A stretch of DNA of 11,766 nt from positions 1 through 11,766 of the forward strand of contig JAIOSI010000090.1 in the NCBI GenBank assembly GCA_021107695.1, given 5' to 3'. Shown piece after piece: positions 1 to 6,636 of the stretch. Position numbers and translations under genes: made by a program. Each line of letters opens with the position of its first letter. Position 1 is the first letter of the stretch. This DNA is from a bacterium (GTDB lineage: Bacteria; RBG-13-66-14). The notes below the pieces were generated by a model, which saw nothing but the letters and a program-made list of their open reading frames with translations, was not told the origin of the DNA and did not search any database.

Positions 1-141
1 GTAAAACCCTCACTTGGGTTTATGGTTAAAAGTAGCGGGGAATCAGTGTAAAATTATTATACCTTCACTGCGTCAAATCAAGGTTTACGTAAGTTATCTC
101 TGAACGGTTTTGGGTTACATGCTCCTGAAATTCATAAATAC

Positions 142-357
142 ATGACCATACCAATTCCAGCAGAGGATTTACCTCCGTTACAATTTCCGTATGAATTGAT
201 GCCAGGGTCTAGCTGTGATTTTTATGTTAAAGTTGGAGAAATAAAGAAGGCAATAAGGGGGCAAGCAGGAGGTAGTGTCAAGCTTATACCTTATTTTATG
301 GATGCTTTAGGCGAAAAACATAAAGGCAAAGCTATAACGCTTCAGTTAAAAGAATAA
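142..357 (+). CDS. hypothetical protein, probably the 3' remnant of a larger gene
   Basis: Unrecognised. The frame is open from base 52, just after an in-frame TAA at 49-51, and the residues before the stop (from base 1) read like continuous protein. The gene may therefore have entered from the left and been broken by a nonsense mutation. The first ATG after the stop, at 142, has no ribosome binding site in front of it, so a fresh start there is doubtful. The 71 residues from that ATG show no signal peptide, membrane segment or motif I know; the middle contains a YELMPGSSCDFYVKVGEIKKA stretch that looks like a normal beta/alpha fold. The DNA is strikingly AT-rich compared with everything after base 400, which suggests acquisition by transfer. 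It could be a real short gene, but a remnant is more likely. Confidence 0.4.
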   Translation: MTIPIPAEDLPPLQFPYELMPGSSCDFYVKVGEIKKAIRGQAGGSVKLIPYFMDALGEKHKGKAITLQLKE

Positions 358-396
358 TATTTTTTTAAAACTATCGGCCTCAGCCTTAGGAGAAAA

Positions 397-969
397 ATGA
401 AAACCACCCTTCTGCTGCTATTAACCGTTCTACTCCTCTCTGCCTCGGCGGTCTGTCTGGGACCTTTCGACAACCTTTTCGGTCTCAACGACGATCCAAT
501 CACCACCATCGGCATGCGACTGGGCTATCACTCGCCGTTTCGGGAGTACGGCGAGGGCTTTAATGGCGCGCTTACCGGCGGGCTGCGCATCGGCTGGTGG
601 ATGGAGCCATTCCTCGACCTGAGCCTCAACTTCGAGTACGCCGCCCCAGCGTGGAAAGAGGTTGCTGACGCGGCGGAGCAGGAAAGCTCAATTCTTTCCT
701 CGTACCTTCAGGTCAAGTTCCTCCTCACCTCCCCCTTCTCGCCCTACCTGGTCGGCGGCCCCGGGCTGTACTATCACTACCAGAACGACGGCACGGAGGT
801 CTCCCAGCTGCGTTTTGGCCTGAACGTCGGTGGCGGGGTGGAGTTTGGCTTCGTCGGGATCATCGGGGTTTTTATGGAGGGCGTTCTGCACTGGCTGCCC
901 GAAGATCCAGACATGGACGCGCTGCACTACGTCAACGTTCAGGCTGGAATCTACGGTTTTATCTGGTAA
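397..969 (+). CDS. small exported outer-membrane beta-barrel-like protein
   Basis: Residues 1-21 form a classical Sec signal peptide: a lysine, then a long leucine-rich core ending near SASA. No clear lipobox is present although a cysteine lies close by. The mature ~168 residues alternate hydrophobic and polar residues and are rich in Gly and aromatics. Examples are TIGMRLGYHSPF, GGLRIGWWMEP, LDLSLNFEYA, SSYLQVKFLLTS, PYLVGGPGLYYHY, LRFGLNVGGGVEFGF and the final VNVQAGIYGFIW. This is the pattern of an 8-stranded outer-membrane barrel (OmpA/OmpW-like or 'outer membrane protein beta-barrel' families) ending in an aromatic residue, as barrel proteins do for BAM recognition. An AGGAG site lies 4 bases before the ATG. 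It stands alone, followed by a hairpin terminator. Ligand and precise family are unknown; the barrel assignment is inferred from strand pattern only. Confidence 0.8.
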   Translation: MKTTLLLLLTVLLLSASAVCLGPFDNLFGLNDDPITTIGMRLGYHSPFREYGEGFNGALTGGLRIGWWMEPFLDLSLNFEYAAPAWKEVADAAEQESSILSSYLQVKFLLTSPFSPYLVGGPGLYYHYQNDGTEVSQLRFGLNVGGGVEFGFVGIIGVFMEGVLHWLPEDPDMDALHYVNVQAGIYGFIW

Positions 970-1006
970 ACCGGGGGATTGCTCCCTTAATGACACGTTA
1001 CGCAAA

Positions 1007-1028
1007 AAACGAGCTTTTCGACTCGTTT
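1007..1028 (+). terminator. candidate intrinsic terminator after the beta-barrel gene
   Basis: AAACGAG at 1007-1013 pairs perfectly with CTCGTTT at 1022-1028 across an 8-base loop, and AGTTTATC follows. The U-tract is short, so efficiency is uncertain. It lies 38 bases after the stop of the gene at 397-969. Confidence 0.5.
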
Positions 1029-1067
1029 AGTTTATCTCGGTAGAAGGCTCCGGGGTATCCGAACAGG

Positions 1068-1205
1068 CTACTCGAGCTTTTCTTTGCGCTGGCGGAGGAG
1101 GTCGATAATGAAGCCGACCAACGGAATAATCGCCAGCAGAGCCATCGTTACCACGACGTTAAGCTTTGACCCGCCAGAGGAGCTGGAGCAGCCCTTTGCC
1201 GCTGC
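1068..1205 (-). pseudogene. remnant: C-terminal membrane anchor / sorting-signal-like peptide
   Basis: On the minus strand the frame from 1205 down to a TAG at 1068-1070 reads 45 residues. They comprise KGCSSSSGGSK, then a hydrophobic segment (roughly VVVTMALLAIIPLVGFIIDLL), then the basic end RQRKEKLE. A Cys/Ser/Gly linker, one membrane helix and a basic tail are the layout of bacterial C-terminal sorting domains (MYXO-CTERM or Synerg-CTERM type) and of C-terminal membrane anchors. The frame is closed by a TAG just upstream and has no gene body, so if real it is a leftover 3' end. It overlaps another weak reading on the plus strand, and both may be chance. Confidence 0.33.
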
Positions 1206-1293
1206 CTACAAGGGGGAGCGTCATCGCCTGCTGCTGGACTACATCGTTGCCCTGACCGACCACGAGGTGGTTCACCAGTTCACGGAAGAGTAG
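1084..1293 (+). pseudogene. possible remnant of a dGTPase/HD-type protein C-terminus
   Basis: From about base 1165 the plus strand reads DPPEELEQPFAAAYKGERHRL and then LLDYIVALTDHEVVHQFTEE followed by a stop. The phrase DYI-x-x-LTD followed by a short helix resembles the end of bacterial dGTP triphosphohydrolase-like HD proteins (typically a DYIAGMTDRYA-like phrase). The upstream part of the frame (1084-1164, from a TTG) is Arg-rich and unconvincing, and there is no ribosome binding site. If genuine, it is only the tail of a lost gene. It overlaps the minus-strand remnant at 1068-1205, so at most one of the two readings is likely in the shared part. Confidence 0.22.
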
Positions 1294-1315
1294 AGTAACG
1301 CTATTTCCTAATCTT

Positions 1316-1350
1316 CCTCTACCCTCTGGGGAGAGGGTCGGGGTGAGGGG
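1316..1350. repeat. extragenic palindromic repeat (CCCTCTGGGGAGAGGG type)
   Basis: CCCTCT at 1322-1327 pairs with AGAGGG at 1332-1337, followed by TCGGGGTGAGGGG. Read on the other strand in one frame it gives the LTPTLSPEGRG phrase familiar from dispersed intergenic repeats in many bacterial genomes. A diverged relative lies at 11288-11338, so the element is dispersed in this genome. Confidence 0.55.
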
Positions 1351-1391
1351 TAGCCACCGCACCGCGTTGTCTTATTGAGACAATATTACTA

Positions 1392-1420
1392 TTGACACCT
1401 TTTCTTAACTGAAGTAGACT
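1392..1420 (+). promoter_or_regulatory. sigma-70-type promoter for the FeoA-domain gene
   Basis: TTGACA at 1392-1397 (six of six) and TAGACT at 1415-1420 (four of six) are separated by exactly 17 bases. The predicted start is near 1427, giving a ~47-base leader before the ATG at 1474. No clear Fur box was seen across it. Confidence 0.65.
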
Positions 1421-1473
1421 TTGATGCAGGAAAATTGATGTGGGACTGTTCAACTTAAATCTGGAGATTACCG

Positions 1474-1776
1474 ATGCCGACTCAGACCGACGCCCCGCTG
1501 TTTATAGACCAGCTCGCCGTTGAGGCGGAGTTTGAGATCACCCGGGTTCACGGCGGTCGCCGGGCTAACCAGCGGCTGGCGGAACTGGGACTACCGATTG
1601 GTGCTCGGGCGAGAATCATCGAGCGACATCCCCTGATTGTGCGGGTCGGTGAAACCAGCCTCGCTCTGGGACGGGGACTGGCGGGCAAGGTGGAGGTGAG
1701 ACTGCTCTCCGGTGAATCCGAGGGTAAGCATCAATGGTGTGGGCGTCGTCACCACGGATTTCACCGCAAGCATTAG
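1474..1776 (+). CDS. FeoA-domain protein
   Basis: Residues ~12-78 are a FeoA-type SH3-like domain. They contain the signature RVHGGRRANQRLAELGLPIGARARIIERHPLIVRV, followed by a second strand pair and the closing GRGLAGKVEVRLL. FeoA proteins are small cytosolic partners of the FeoB ferrous-iron transporter, but the same fold also occurs alone or fused to DtxR-type regulators. No feoB lies in the window, so a role in iron uptake is inferred from the domain only. A GGAG site 7 bases before the ATG fixes the start. The protein is 100 residues against the usual 75-90. The last ~20 (SGESEGKHQWCGRRHHGFHRKH) are His/Arg-rich and do not look like the family; they may be an added tail or the product of an old frameshift. 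A strong terminator follows 18 bases after the stop, so it is a single-gene unit. Confidence 0.8.
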   Translation: MPTQTDAPLFIDQLAVEAEFEITRVHGGRRANQRLAELGLPIGARARIIERHPLIVRVGETSLALGRGLAGKVEVRLLSGESEGKHQWCGRRHHGFHRKH

Positions 1777-1794
1777 AGTTAACCAGCAGAATAC

Positions 1795-1823
1795 AAAAAG
1801 CCGACTGTAGGGTCGGCTTTTTT
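1795..1823. terminator. bidirectional intrinsic terminator
   Basis: AAAAAGCCGAC (1795-1805) pairs with GTCGGCTTTTT (1812-1822) around a 6-base loop. A T-run follows on the plus strand, and the A-run at the other end makes a T-run on the minus strand. It therefore ends both the FeoA gene (plus) and the convergent PAS gene (minus, stop at 1866). Confidence 0.9.
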
Positions 1824-1865
1824 GATTTCACACAAATTCAACAAACACGCGGGTCGAATCTGGCT

Positions 1866-2708
1866 TTATCCGCTGATGTCCTTCCGGCTGTCGGTAACAT
1901 CCTCGGAAATTCCGGCAACCATCCAGATGTTGCCCTCTTCACCGGGAATTGGGAAGGCACGGTCGTGGATCCAGCGTACCTGACCCTCGTGGTCGATGAT
2001 CCGATAGACCTCGTCGTAGGTACCGAGGATGGCGTTGGTCGAGAAGGAATCAACTATGCGGGCGCGGTCTTCGGGGTGAACGTTAGCAGACCAGCTCCAG
2101 CCCTGGACATAGAGACTTTCGCGGGAGTAGCCCCAGATTGCCTCGTAGGCGGCACTGATGTAGAGAACCTGCTGGTTGTCCCAGTCGGTGATCCAGAGTG
2201 CCAGGTTGACGTTATCCAGCAGCAAACGCAGTAGCTCCAACTCGGTGATTGTGCCGTCCTTCGCCCGCTGTGCCAACCGCTCCAGATTCAGGTTTTGCCG
2301 CTGCAATGTAACATCGCGCAGGAAGACAACCGCCCGGTCTGGCTCACCCTCTTCGTCTGCCAGCGGAAACGCCTGAGCCTCGATAATCAGCTCGCCACCG
2401 CCGGAGTGGTAAGTTTGCTCTGCGGTAACGGACTCGCCAGTTTCAAAGGCTTTTCGAAGCGGGCAGGTGTGCAGCTCGTTATCGCAGGGAGAGTGGTTGA
2501 GGTGCATTGCATCGTAAAAGTATCGCTTCAATGCTTCTTCTTCGGGCAGGTCAAAGTGCGTCAGTGCCGCCTCGTTAATCGCCAGGACTCGATAGTCCCT
2601 GGCGAGGATCAGGACGCAGCTGGGGTGCTTTTGAAGAAACCCCAATCCTTGCTCGTCCGGATACTGAAGCGCACTGTTACCAAATTCAGGATTTGCTCCA
2701 GAGCTCAC
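1866..2708 (-). CDS. PAS-PAS sensor protein without an output domain
   Basis: The gene encodes 280 residues with two PAS domains. The first, roughly residues 18-140, runs from FLQKHPSCVLILARDYRVLAIN to VVFLRDVTLQRQ. The second, roughly 160-273, runs from LLRLLLDNVNLALWITDWDNQ to MVAGISEDVTDSR and is a PAS_3-like fold with the HPEDR and RWIHDRAFPI phrases. Such domains sense ligands, redox state or light and usually feed a kinase or cyclase. Here the protein stops right after the second PAS, and a terminator sits 43 bases on, so no kinase has been lost just downstream. C75 and C82 sit in a PCDNELHTCPL loop seen in some PAS sensors and could be a redox or metal site. I chose GTG at 2708 because GGGAGGGG ends 4 bases before it. 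An in-frame ATG at 2729 would add 7 residues but has no Shine-Dalgarno sequence. The partner is unknown; the kinase cluster nearby is a candidate. Confidence 0.85.
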   Translation of the reverse strand: MSSGANPEFGNSALQYPDEQGLGFLQKHPSCVLILARDYRVLAINEAALTHFDLPEEEALKRYFYDAMHLNHSPCDNELHTCPLRKAFETGESVTAEQTYHSGGGELIIEAQAFPLADEEGEPDRAVVFLRDVTLQRQNLNLERLAQRAKDGTITELELLRLLLDNVNLALWITDWDNQQVLYISAAYEAIWGYSRESLYVQGWSWSANVHPEDRARIVDSFSTNAILGTYDEVYRIIDHEGQVRWIHDRAFPIPGEEGNIWMVAGISEDVTDSRKDISG

Positions 2709-2763
2709 GATACCCCTCCCTGACCTCATGCCATGGAAATAGGTTATGTTTTTATCCGAGAAC

Positions 2764-2792
2764 AGTTTACCAGAGTGAGCTGATTAGGTAAA
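2764..2792 (-). promoter_or_regulatory. weak candidate promoter for the PAS-PAS gene
   Basis: On the minus strand TTTACC (2792-2787) and TAAACT (2769-2764) are 17 bases apart, each matching four of six consensus positions. It lies ~55 bases upstream of the GTG start, just outside the left MITE-like element. Confidence 0.3.
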
Positions 2793-2799
2793 GTTTTTT

Positions 2800-3164
2800 G
2801 GATAATCATTTGAAACCGGACCAGCAAAGCGGCTACGGCATGAATTGCGCCCAAATCGTACTCCGGCTAAGAGAGAGGCGGTGGCGGGATCCTCTGGCTG
2901 CTTTCACCTGGGCATAGCTAGTTTTACGCAGCGTGCCACCACCGTCCCTGCGCCTTTTTCGGAGGTGTAATGCAGTTCCGGCTGATGAAGCAGATAGGCA
3001 AAAATGTTCGCTAAAAATAACCATATCAACTTGATATTTACAACGTTATAGACTTGCCATCTCCTGTACCAGTCGTAAAAATCCCCTATACCATCAAATC
3101 AACAGAACCTCTAACCCTGCCACTATTAGTCGTATAGATTGGTTCACGGCTGAGTGATTATACC
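2800..3164 (+). mobile_element. MITE-like element, left copy (A)
   Basis: The left end reads GGATAATCATTTGAAAC (2800-2816). The right end, read inward on the minus strand from 3164, is GGTATAATCACTCAGCC, so the ends form an imperfect terminal inverted repeat. Bases 2800-3134 align over nearly their whole length with the reverse complement of 8387-8737. Shared blocks include TCCGGCTAA, AGGCGGTGGCG, GCGTGCCACC, GCCTTTTTCGGAGGTGTAAT and ACCATCAAATCAAC. Inside, GGCGGTGGC (2877-2885) and GCCACCACC (2936-2944) can form a stem with one mismatch, and a similar stem is kept in the other copy. No transposase is encoded, so it would be non-autonomous. No clear target-site duplication was found. Confidence 0.6.
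2970..3137 (+). pseudogene. degenerate copy of the small ORF carried by the element
   Basis: GGAGGTGTA directly precedes ATG at 2970. The frame reads MQFRLMKQIGKNVR, then two in-frame TAA stops, then PYQLDIYNVIDLPSPVPVVKIP and so on to VV and a TAG at 3135-3137. The part after the stops matches the intact frame at 8354-8554 without a frameshift, and many differences there fall in third codon positions. This copy is therefore probably dead, or translated only as a 14-residue peptide. Confidence 0.4.
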
Positions 3165-3177
3165 AAGATGAAACTGA

Positions 3178-4524
3178 TTAAGTAATGTCGTACTCTATCA
3201 GGCGGCGGCGTAGCGTTGAAAGCGAGAGTCCCAGCGCGTTGGCGGTGAGCTGGCGATTGCCCTGATAATGCGCCATTGCCCGGATGATCAGCTCCCGCTC
3301 CATCTCATCCAGCGGGCGAATACTGCCAGTTACCTCAGCGGGATTGGTGCTTTGTTGTGGGGTTGCCTGGAGGAGTGAAGCCGGATCGGGCAAGCCGCCA
3401 GCTGCCAGAATCACCGCTCGTTCAAGGATGTTGCGCAGCTCACGGGCGTTACCGGGCCAGGGATAGCCAGCAAGTGACTTCAGCTGCTCCGCCGGAAGCG
3501 AGGTTATGGTTCCTCCGGTAAGTCCCTTCAGGAGAGAAGCTGCGATTTTGGGGATGTCGCTCAGTCTTTGACGCAGCGGCGGAATCTGGATGGTAATCAC
3601 CGCCAGTCGGTAGTAAAGGTCCCGGCGGAAGCGTCCGGCGGCGATCTCCTCGTCGAGGTTGCGATTCGAGGTCGCGATTACCCGGACATTAATGCTGACT
3701 TCGTTACTTCCACCGAGGCGTCGCAGGCGGCATTCCTCAAGGACACTCAGGAGTTTGCTCTGGAGTTGCAGGGGCATCTCGGAGATTTCATCTAGAACGA
3801 GGGTGCCGCCATCGGCCAGCTCGAAGACCCCTTTGCGGCGGGTGGTGGCTCCGGTAAAGGCACCCTTCTCATGACCGAACAGCTCGCTTTCGATCAGCGA
3901 TTCGGGGATGGCGGCGCAGTTGAGGGTAATCAGGCTGCCACTATCTCCGACGAGGCGATGGATGGCGCGAGCGGCAACATCCTTACCAACACCAGTTTCA
4001 CCGGTAATCAACACCGTTGCCCGGCTTCCCGCTGCCATCTTGACCAGTTGGCGAATCTCCTGAATCGCCGGAGAATCACCCTCGATGGTATCGCATTGCT
4101 TTCTGCTTCGCAGACGATAGCTGCTGACTCGTTCCCGCTGTTCCAGATTGCTCATCTCAACGGAGTTGCGGATCGACAGGTAAAGCTCGTCGAGGTCCAG
4201 GGGCTTGCTCAGATAATCGTATGCCCCCGCCTGAATCGCTTCCACGGCGGCGCGATAGCTGCCGAAGGCGGTAGCGAAGATGATCTTTGTCTCCGAGTTT
4301 AACTTCACCAGCTCCCGACAAACGGCAAGACCATCGTCGCCTGCAGACAGGTTCTGATCAAGGAGAACGACATCGGGCTGCCAGTTGCGAAACTGCTCAA
4401 TTCCGCTGGCTCTGGTCTGAGCCGACCGCGCCTGATAGCCCTCCATCCGCAAGCCATCGCAGATAGACTCGCAGAAGGCGACATCGTCGTCAATAACCAG
4501 AACTTTGGCTTCTTTGGGGGACAT
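3178..4524 (-). CDS. NtrC-family sigma-54-dependent response regulator
   Basis: This is a 448-residue cytosolic transcription activator. The receiver domain, residues 1-125, has the acidic pocket D12-D13, phosphoacceptor D56 (VVLLDQN), T85 and K107 (SKPLD). The AAA+ domain, ~147-385, has Walker A GETGVGKD (175-182), the sigma-54-contacting GAFTGA loop (221-226), Walker B LVLDE (D245, E246), and RRDLYYRL as the arginine-finger region. The Fis-type DNA-binding domain, ~405-448, ends in NRQLTANALGLSLSTLRRRL. All residues needed for phosphorylation, ATP hydrolysis and sigma-54 opening are present. It follows the histidine kinase by 36 bases and is almost certainly its partner. There is no strong Shine-Dalgarno sequence before the ATG, so expression may depend on coupling to the kinase. 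A likely target is the sigma-54 promoter at 8119-8133 of its own cluster; this is inferred from position. Confidence 0.95.
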   Translation of the reverse strand: MSPKEAKVLVIDDDVAFCESICDGLRMEGYQARSAQTRASGIEQFRNWQPDVVLLDQNLSAGDDGLAVCRELVKLNSETKIIFATAFGSYRAAVEAIQAGAYDYLSKPLDLDELYLSIRNSVEMSNLEQRERVSSYRLRSRKQCDTIEGDSPAIQEIRQLVKMAAGSRATVLITGETGVGKDVAARAIHRLVGDSGSLITLNCAAIPESLIESELFGHEKGAFTGATTRRKGVFELADGGTLVLDEISEMPLQLQSKLLSVLEECRLRRLGGSNEVSINVRVIATSNRNLDEEIAAGRFRRDLYYRLAVITIQIPPLRQRLSDIPKIAASLLKGLTGGTITSLPAEQLKSLAGYPWPGNARELRNILERAVILAAGGLPDPASLLQATPQQSTNPAEVTGSIRPLDEMERELIIRAMAHYQGNRQLTANALGLSLSTLRRRLIEYDIT

Positions 4525-4560
4525 TTGTTTAATGTCAGGGTTGTTTGCTGGTGCTGATTG

Positions 4561-6474
4561 TTACGCTGCAGGGAAGCGGATTTCGAATTTTGCTCCCTTG
4601 CCCGGTTTACTGTCCAGACGTACGGCTCCGCCCATCTGTTGCATCAGCTTCTGGACAATTGCCAGCCCCAGACCACTGCCATCCCGACGGGTGGTGTACA
4701 GCGGGGCAAATACCTTGTACTGCTCTTCTTCGGCAATACCAACGCCGTTGTCGCTGACCCGGAGGTAAAGCCAATCTGTGTCCCAACGGGTAGAAATTGT
4801 TATCGTTGGATTGTCGCAATCCTGAGTGGCGTGAATGGCGTTATCCACCAGATTGAGGATGATCCTCATCAGAGCGTCGCGGTCGGCTTTAGTGATTTTA
4901 TCGTGAGAACCTGGCTGATAATTCATCCTCACTCCGGCACTCTTCGCGTTGTCAATCAGGATGCCGATTTTTTCTGTAACGAAGCGGTCGAGATGCAGCT
5001 TCTCCGGCTCCAGCTCGTCGAACTTCTGATATTCCTTAAGCACCCGCAGCATCTGCTCGGCACTCTTGAAGGTGTCCAACGCCCGCTGGAAGTAGATGTC
5101 GCGTTTCTCTGTGGAGAAGCGGTCGATGTTTGTGTACAGCACGTTTAGCGTTGTCTTGAGTGTGTTGAGGGCGTTGCCGATCTCGTGGCGGATGGCGGAG
5201 AATATCTGCTCGATCTGCCGGAACATTGCCTGACGCTGTCTTGTCTCGTTGGCTTCGCGGAGTGCCTTCTCCGCTTTTTTCATTGCCGTAATATCCCTGG
5301 CAACATGCACCACGCCAATCAGCCCTTCATTCTCGTTAACAAGGGGCGTAACACTGATATATAGAAACGTGTCATCTTCGGGGTTGTGGAACTCGCTGCT
5401 CAGAACCTCTTTGGTTTTGAGTGGCGACTTTCGGAGGCGGGTTTCTCTGAGCATAACCAGACCGTCATGATACCACTCATTACACCGGGTTCCGATCATC
5501 TCTTTTGGTTTCACGTTGAAGTACTCCGCGCAGCTTCGGTTAACCCGCTCTATCACACCATTGGGATCAACAACCATGATCTGATCAGGCACGGTATCGA
5601 AGGTATGTTCCCATTGTTGCTTGCCCCGTTCGATGACTTTCTGAATCTGCTTGCGCTCGGTGATGTCGGTCATCTGGACAATCATGTAGTCAACGGAGTT
5701 GTCTTCAGCGATGATAAAGTCAATGCTGAGGTCAACGATAATTGAGTCGCCGTTTTTCTTCAGGAAGGTCAGTTCGGCGGAATGACTACCGTGCAGACTA
5801 GCAAGCTCCTCGTGAGTTTCCGTATTTAGTGCGCCATTAAACAACCTGTCATCTTTTTTGGCCAGTAGCTCAAAGAGGGGATGGCCATGAAGCTCATCAT
5901 CCTGATAACCGAGGATCCGACAGAAAGCAGGGTTGACCATTGAAATTCGGATTTCGCGATCCGTGAGGGCGATGCCGACGGGGGAGTTCTTCCAGATGGA
6001 ACGATAACGCTCCTCGGACTTTCTCAATTCCTCTTCGGCCTGTTTGCGGCGGGTGATGTCCACAACATATCCAAGATAATGGGTAATGTTTCCCGCCTCA
6101 TTTCTGAGAATTGTTGTGTGATCAATAAGCCAGATTATCTCGCCATCTTTGCGGATAACCCGGTAAGGCTCATGTTCAAACTTACTTGCTCCGCTTTCGC
6201 TGAAGTGCCTGACCTCACTGCCAATGCGTTCGACATCATCCTTGTGGAGAATGTCGGCATATAAAATCTTGCCGGAAGTCCAGTCGCTGGCTAAGTAGCC
6301 AAAGATACTCTCAACATCTTCCGAGACGTACTCAACGGGCCAGCCTTCTTCGTTTCTCCACTTAAAGATAACCACGCTTCCAGTAAGAAACATGTTTTGT
6401 CCCTCAAGCGAGAGCTGGTACACCTGTTCTTGTACCTTCTCAGCCAGTTTTTGGTCATTTTTACCAGATGTCAT
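4561..6474 (-). CDS. cytoplasmic triple-PAS sensor histidine kinase
   Basis: The 637 residues show no membrane segment or signal peptide, so this is a soluble sensor. There are three PAS domains: ~25-142 (PAS_3-like, ending YVVDITRRK), ~152-275 (SIWKNSPVGIALTD to QMTDITERK) and ~285-400 (TFDTVPDQIMVVDPNG to VARDITAMKK). A short coiled coil leads to the dimerisation/phosphoacceptor helix IFSAIRHEIGNALNTLK with the histidine at 430. The ATPase domain, ~500-636, has N box NLVDNAIHA, G1 DNGVGI (575-580) and G2 GSGLGLA. All catalytic boxes are intact. The RHEIGN H-box and the adjacent NtrC gene resemble NtrB-type kinases of sigma-54 systems. GAAGGA 6 bases before the ATG supports the start. It lies 162 bases after the small-protein gene, and that gap holds a candidate promoter of its own. 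The signal sensed cannot be told from the sequence. Confidence 0.95.
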   Translation of the reverse strand: MTSGKNDQKLAEKVQEQVYQLSLEGQNMFLTGSVVIFKWRNEEGWPVEYVSEDVESIFGYLASDWTSGKILYADILHKDDVERIGSEVRHFSESGASKFEHEPYRVIRKDGEIIWLIDHTTILRNEAGNITHYLGYVVDITRRKQAEEELRKSEERYRSIWKNSPVGIALTDREIRISMVNPAFCRILGYQDDELHGHPLFELLAKKDDRLFNGALNTETHEELASLHGSHSAELTFLKKNGDSIIVDLSIDFIIAEDNSVDYMIVQMTDITERKQIQKVIERGKQQWEHTFDTVPDQIMVVDPNGVIERVNRSCAEYFNVKPKEMIGTRCNEWYHDGLVMLRETRLRKSPLKTKEVLSSEFHNPEDDTFLYISVTPLVNENEGLIGVVHVARDITAMKKAEKALREANETRQRQAMFRQIEQIFSAIRHEIGNALNTLKTTLNVLYTNIDRFSTEKRDIYFQRALDTFKSAEQMLRVLKEYQKFDELEPEKLHLDRFVTEKIGILIDNAKSAGVRMNYQPGSHDKITKADRDALMRIILNLVDNAIHATQDCDNPTITISTRWDTDWLYLRVSDNGVGIAEEEQYKVFAPLYTTRRDGSGLGLAIVQKLMQQMGGAVRLDSKPGKGAKFEIRFPAA

Positions 6475-6531
6475 CGCAATTCCTTCAGCCGTGGGTGAAT
6501 AGACTTCAGACAGCCTCGCACCACTGTAAAG

Positions 6532-6560
6532 ATTCTAGCAGAGTACAATAAAGAGGTAAA
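6532..6560 (-). promoter_or_regulatory. candidate internal sigma-70 promoter for the kinase and activator genes
   Basis: On the minus strand TTTACC (6560-6555) and TAGAAT (6537-6532) are 17 bases apart. TGC directly before the -10 forms an extended -10 element. The predicted start near 6525 gives a ~50-base leader to the kinase ATG at 6474. It would let the kinase and NtrC protein be made without the upstream sigma-54 promoter. Confidence 0.45.
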
Positions 6561-6584
6561 GTAGCGGGAGCGACAACCGCAACC

Positions 6585-6610
6585 GGGGCGGAAGTGAAAC
6601 CTCCCGCCCC
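6585..6610 (-). promoter_or_regulatory. strong GC hairpin between the small gene and the kinase gene
   Basis: GGGGCGGAAG (6585-6594) pairs with CTCCCGCCCC (6601-6610), ten pairs with one wobble, around a 6-base loop, 26 bases after the small gene's stop. On the minus (transcribed) strand no U-run follows, so it is not a classical terminator. It may block 3' decay or reduce read-through from the sigma-54 transcript into the kinase gene. Confidence 0.5.
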
Positions 6611-6636
6611 TGTTTTGGCTCTTATGTGTTATGTCG

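Noticed and set aside
1421..1473. Fur box or riboswitch before the FeoA gene
   Set aside because: No GATAAT-type 19-base dyad or structured leader is evident; only the promoter and ribosome binding site are supported.
2833..3024. 63-codon minus-strand frame across the left MITE-like element
   Set aside because: Arg/Ser-rich, starts without a Shine-Dalgarno sequence, and the matching frame in the right copy is closed by a stop after the LRSL phrase; not conserved as a gene.
4558..5148. Open frame of 196 codons on the plus strand
   Set aside because: It lies fully antisense to the histidine kinase, whose reading is complete and motif-rich. Codon bias of the kinase explains the open frame, and no ribosome binding site precedes it.
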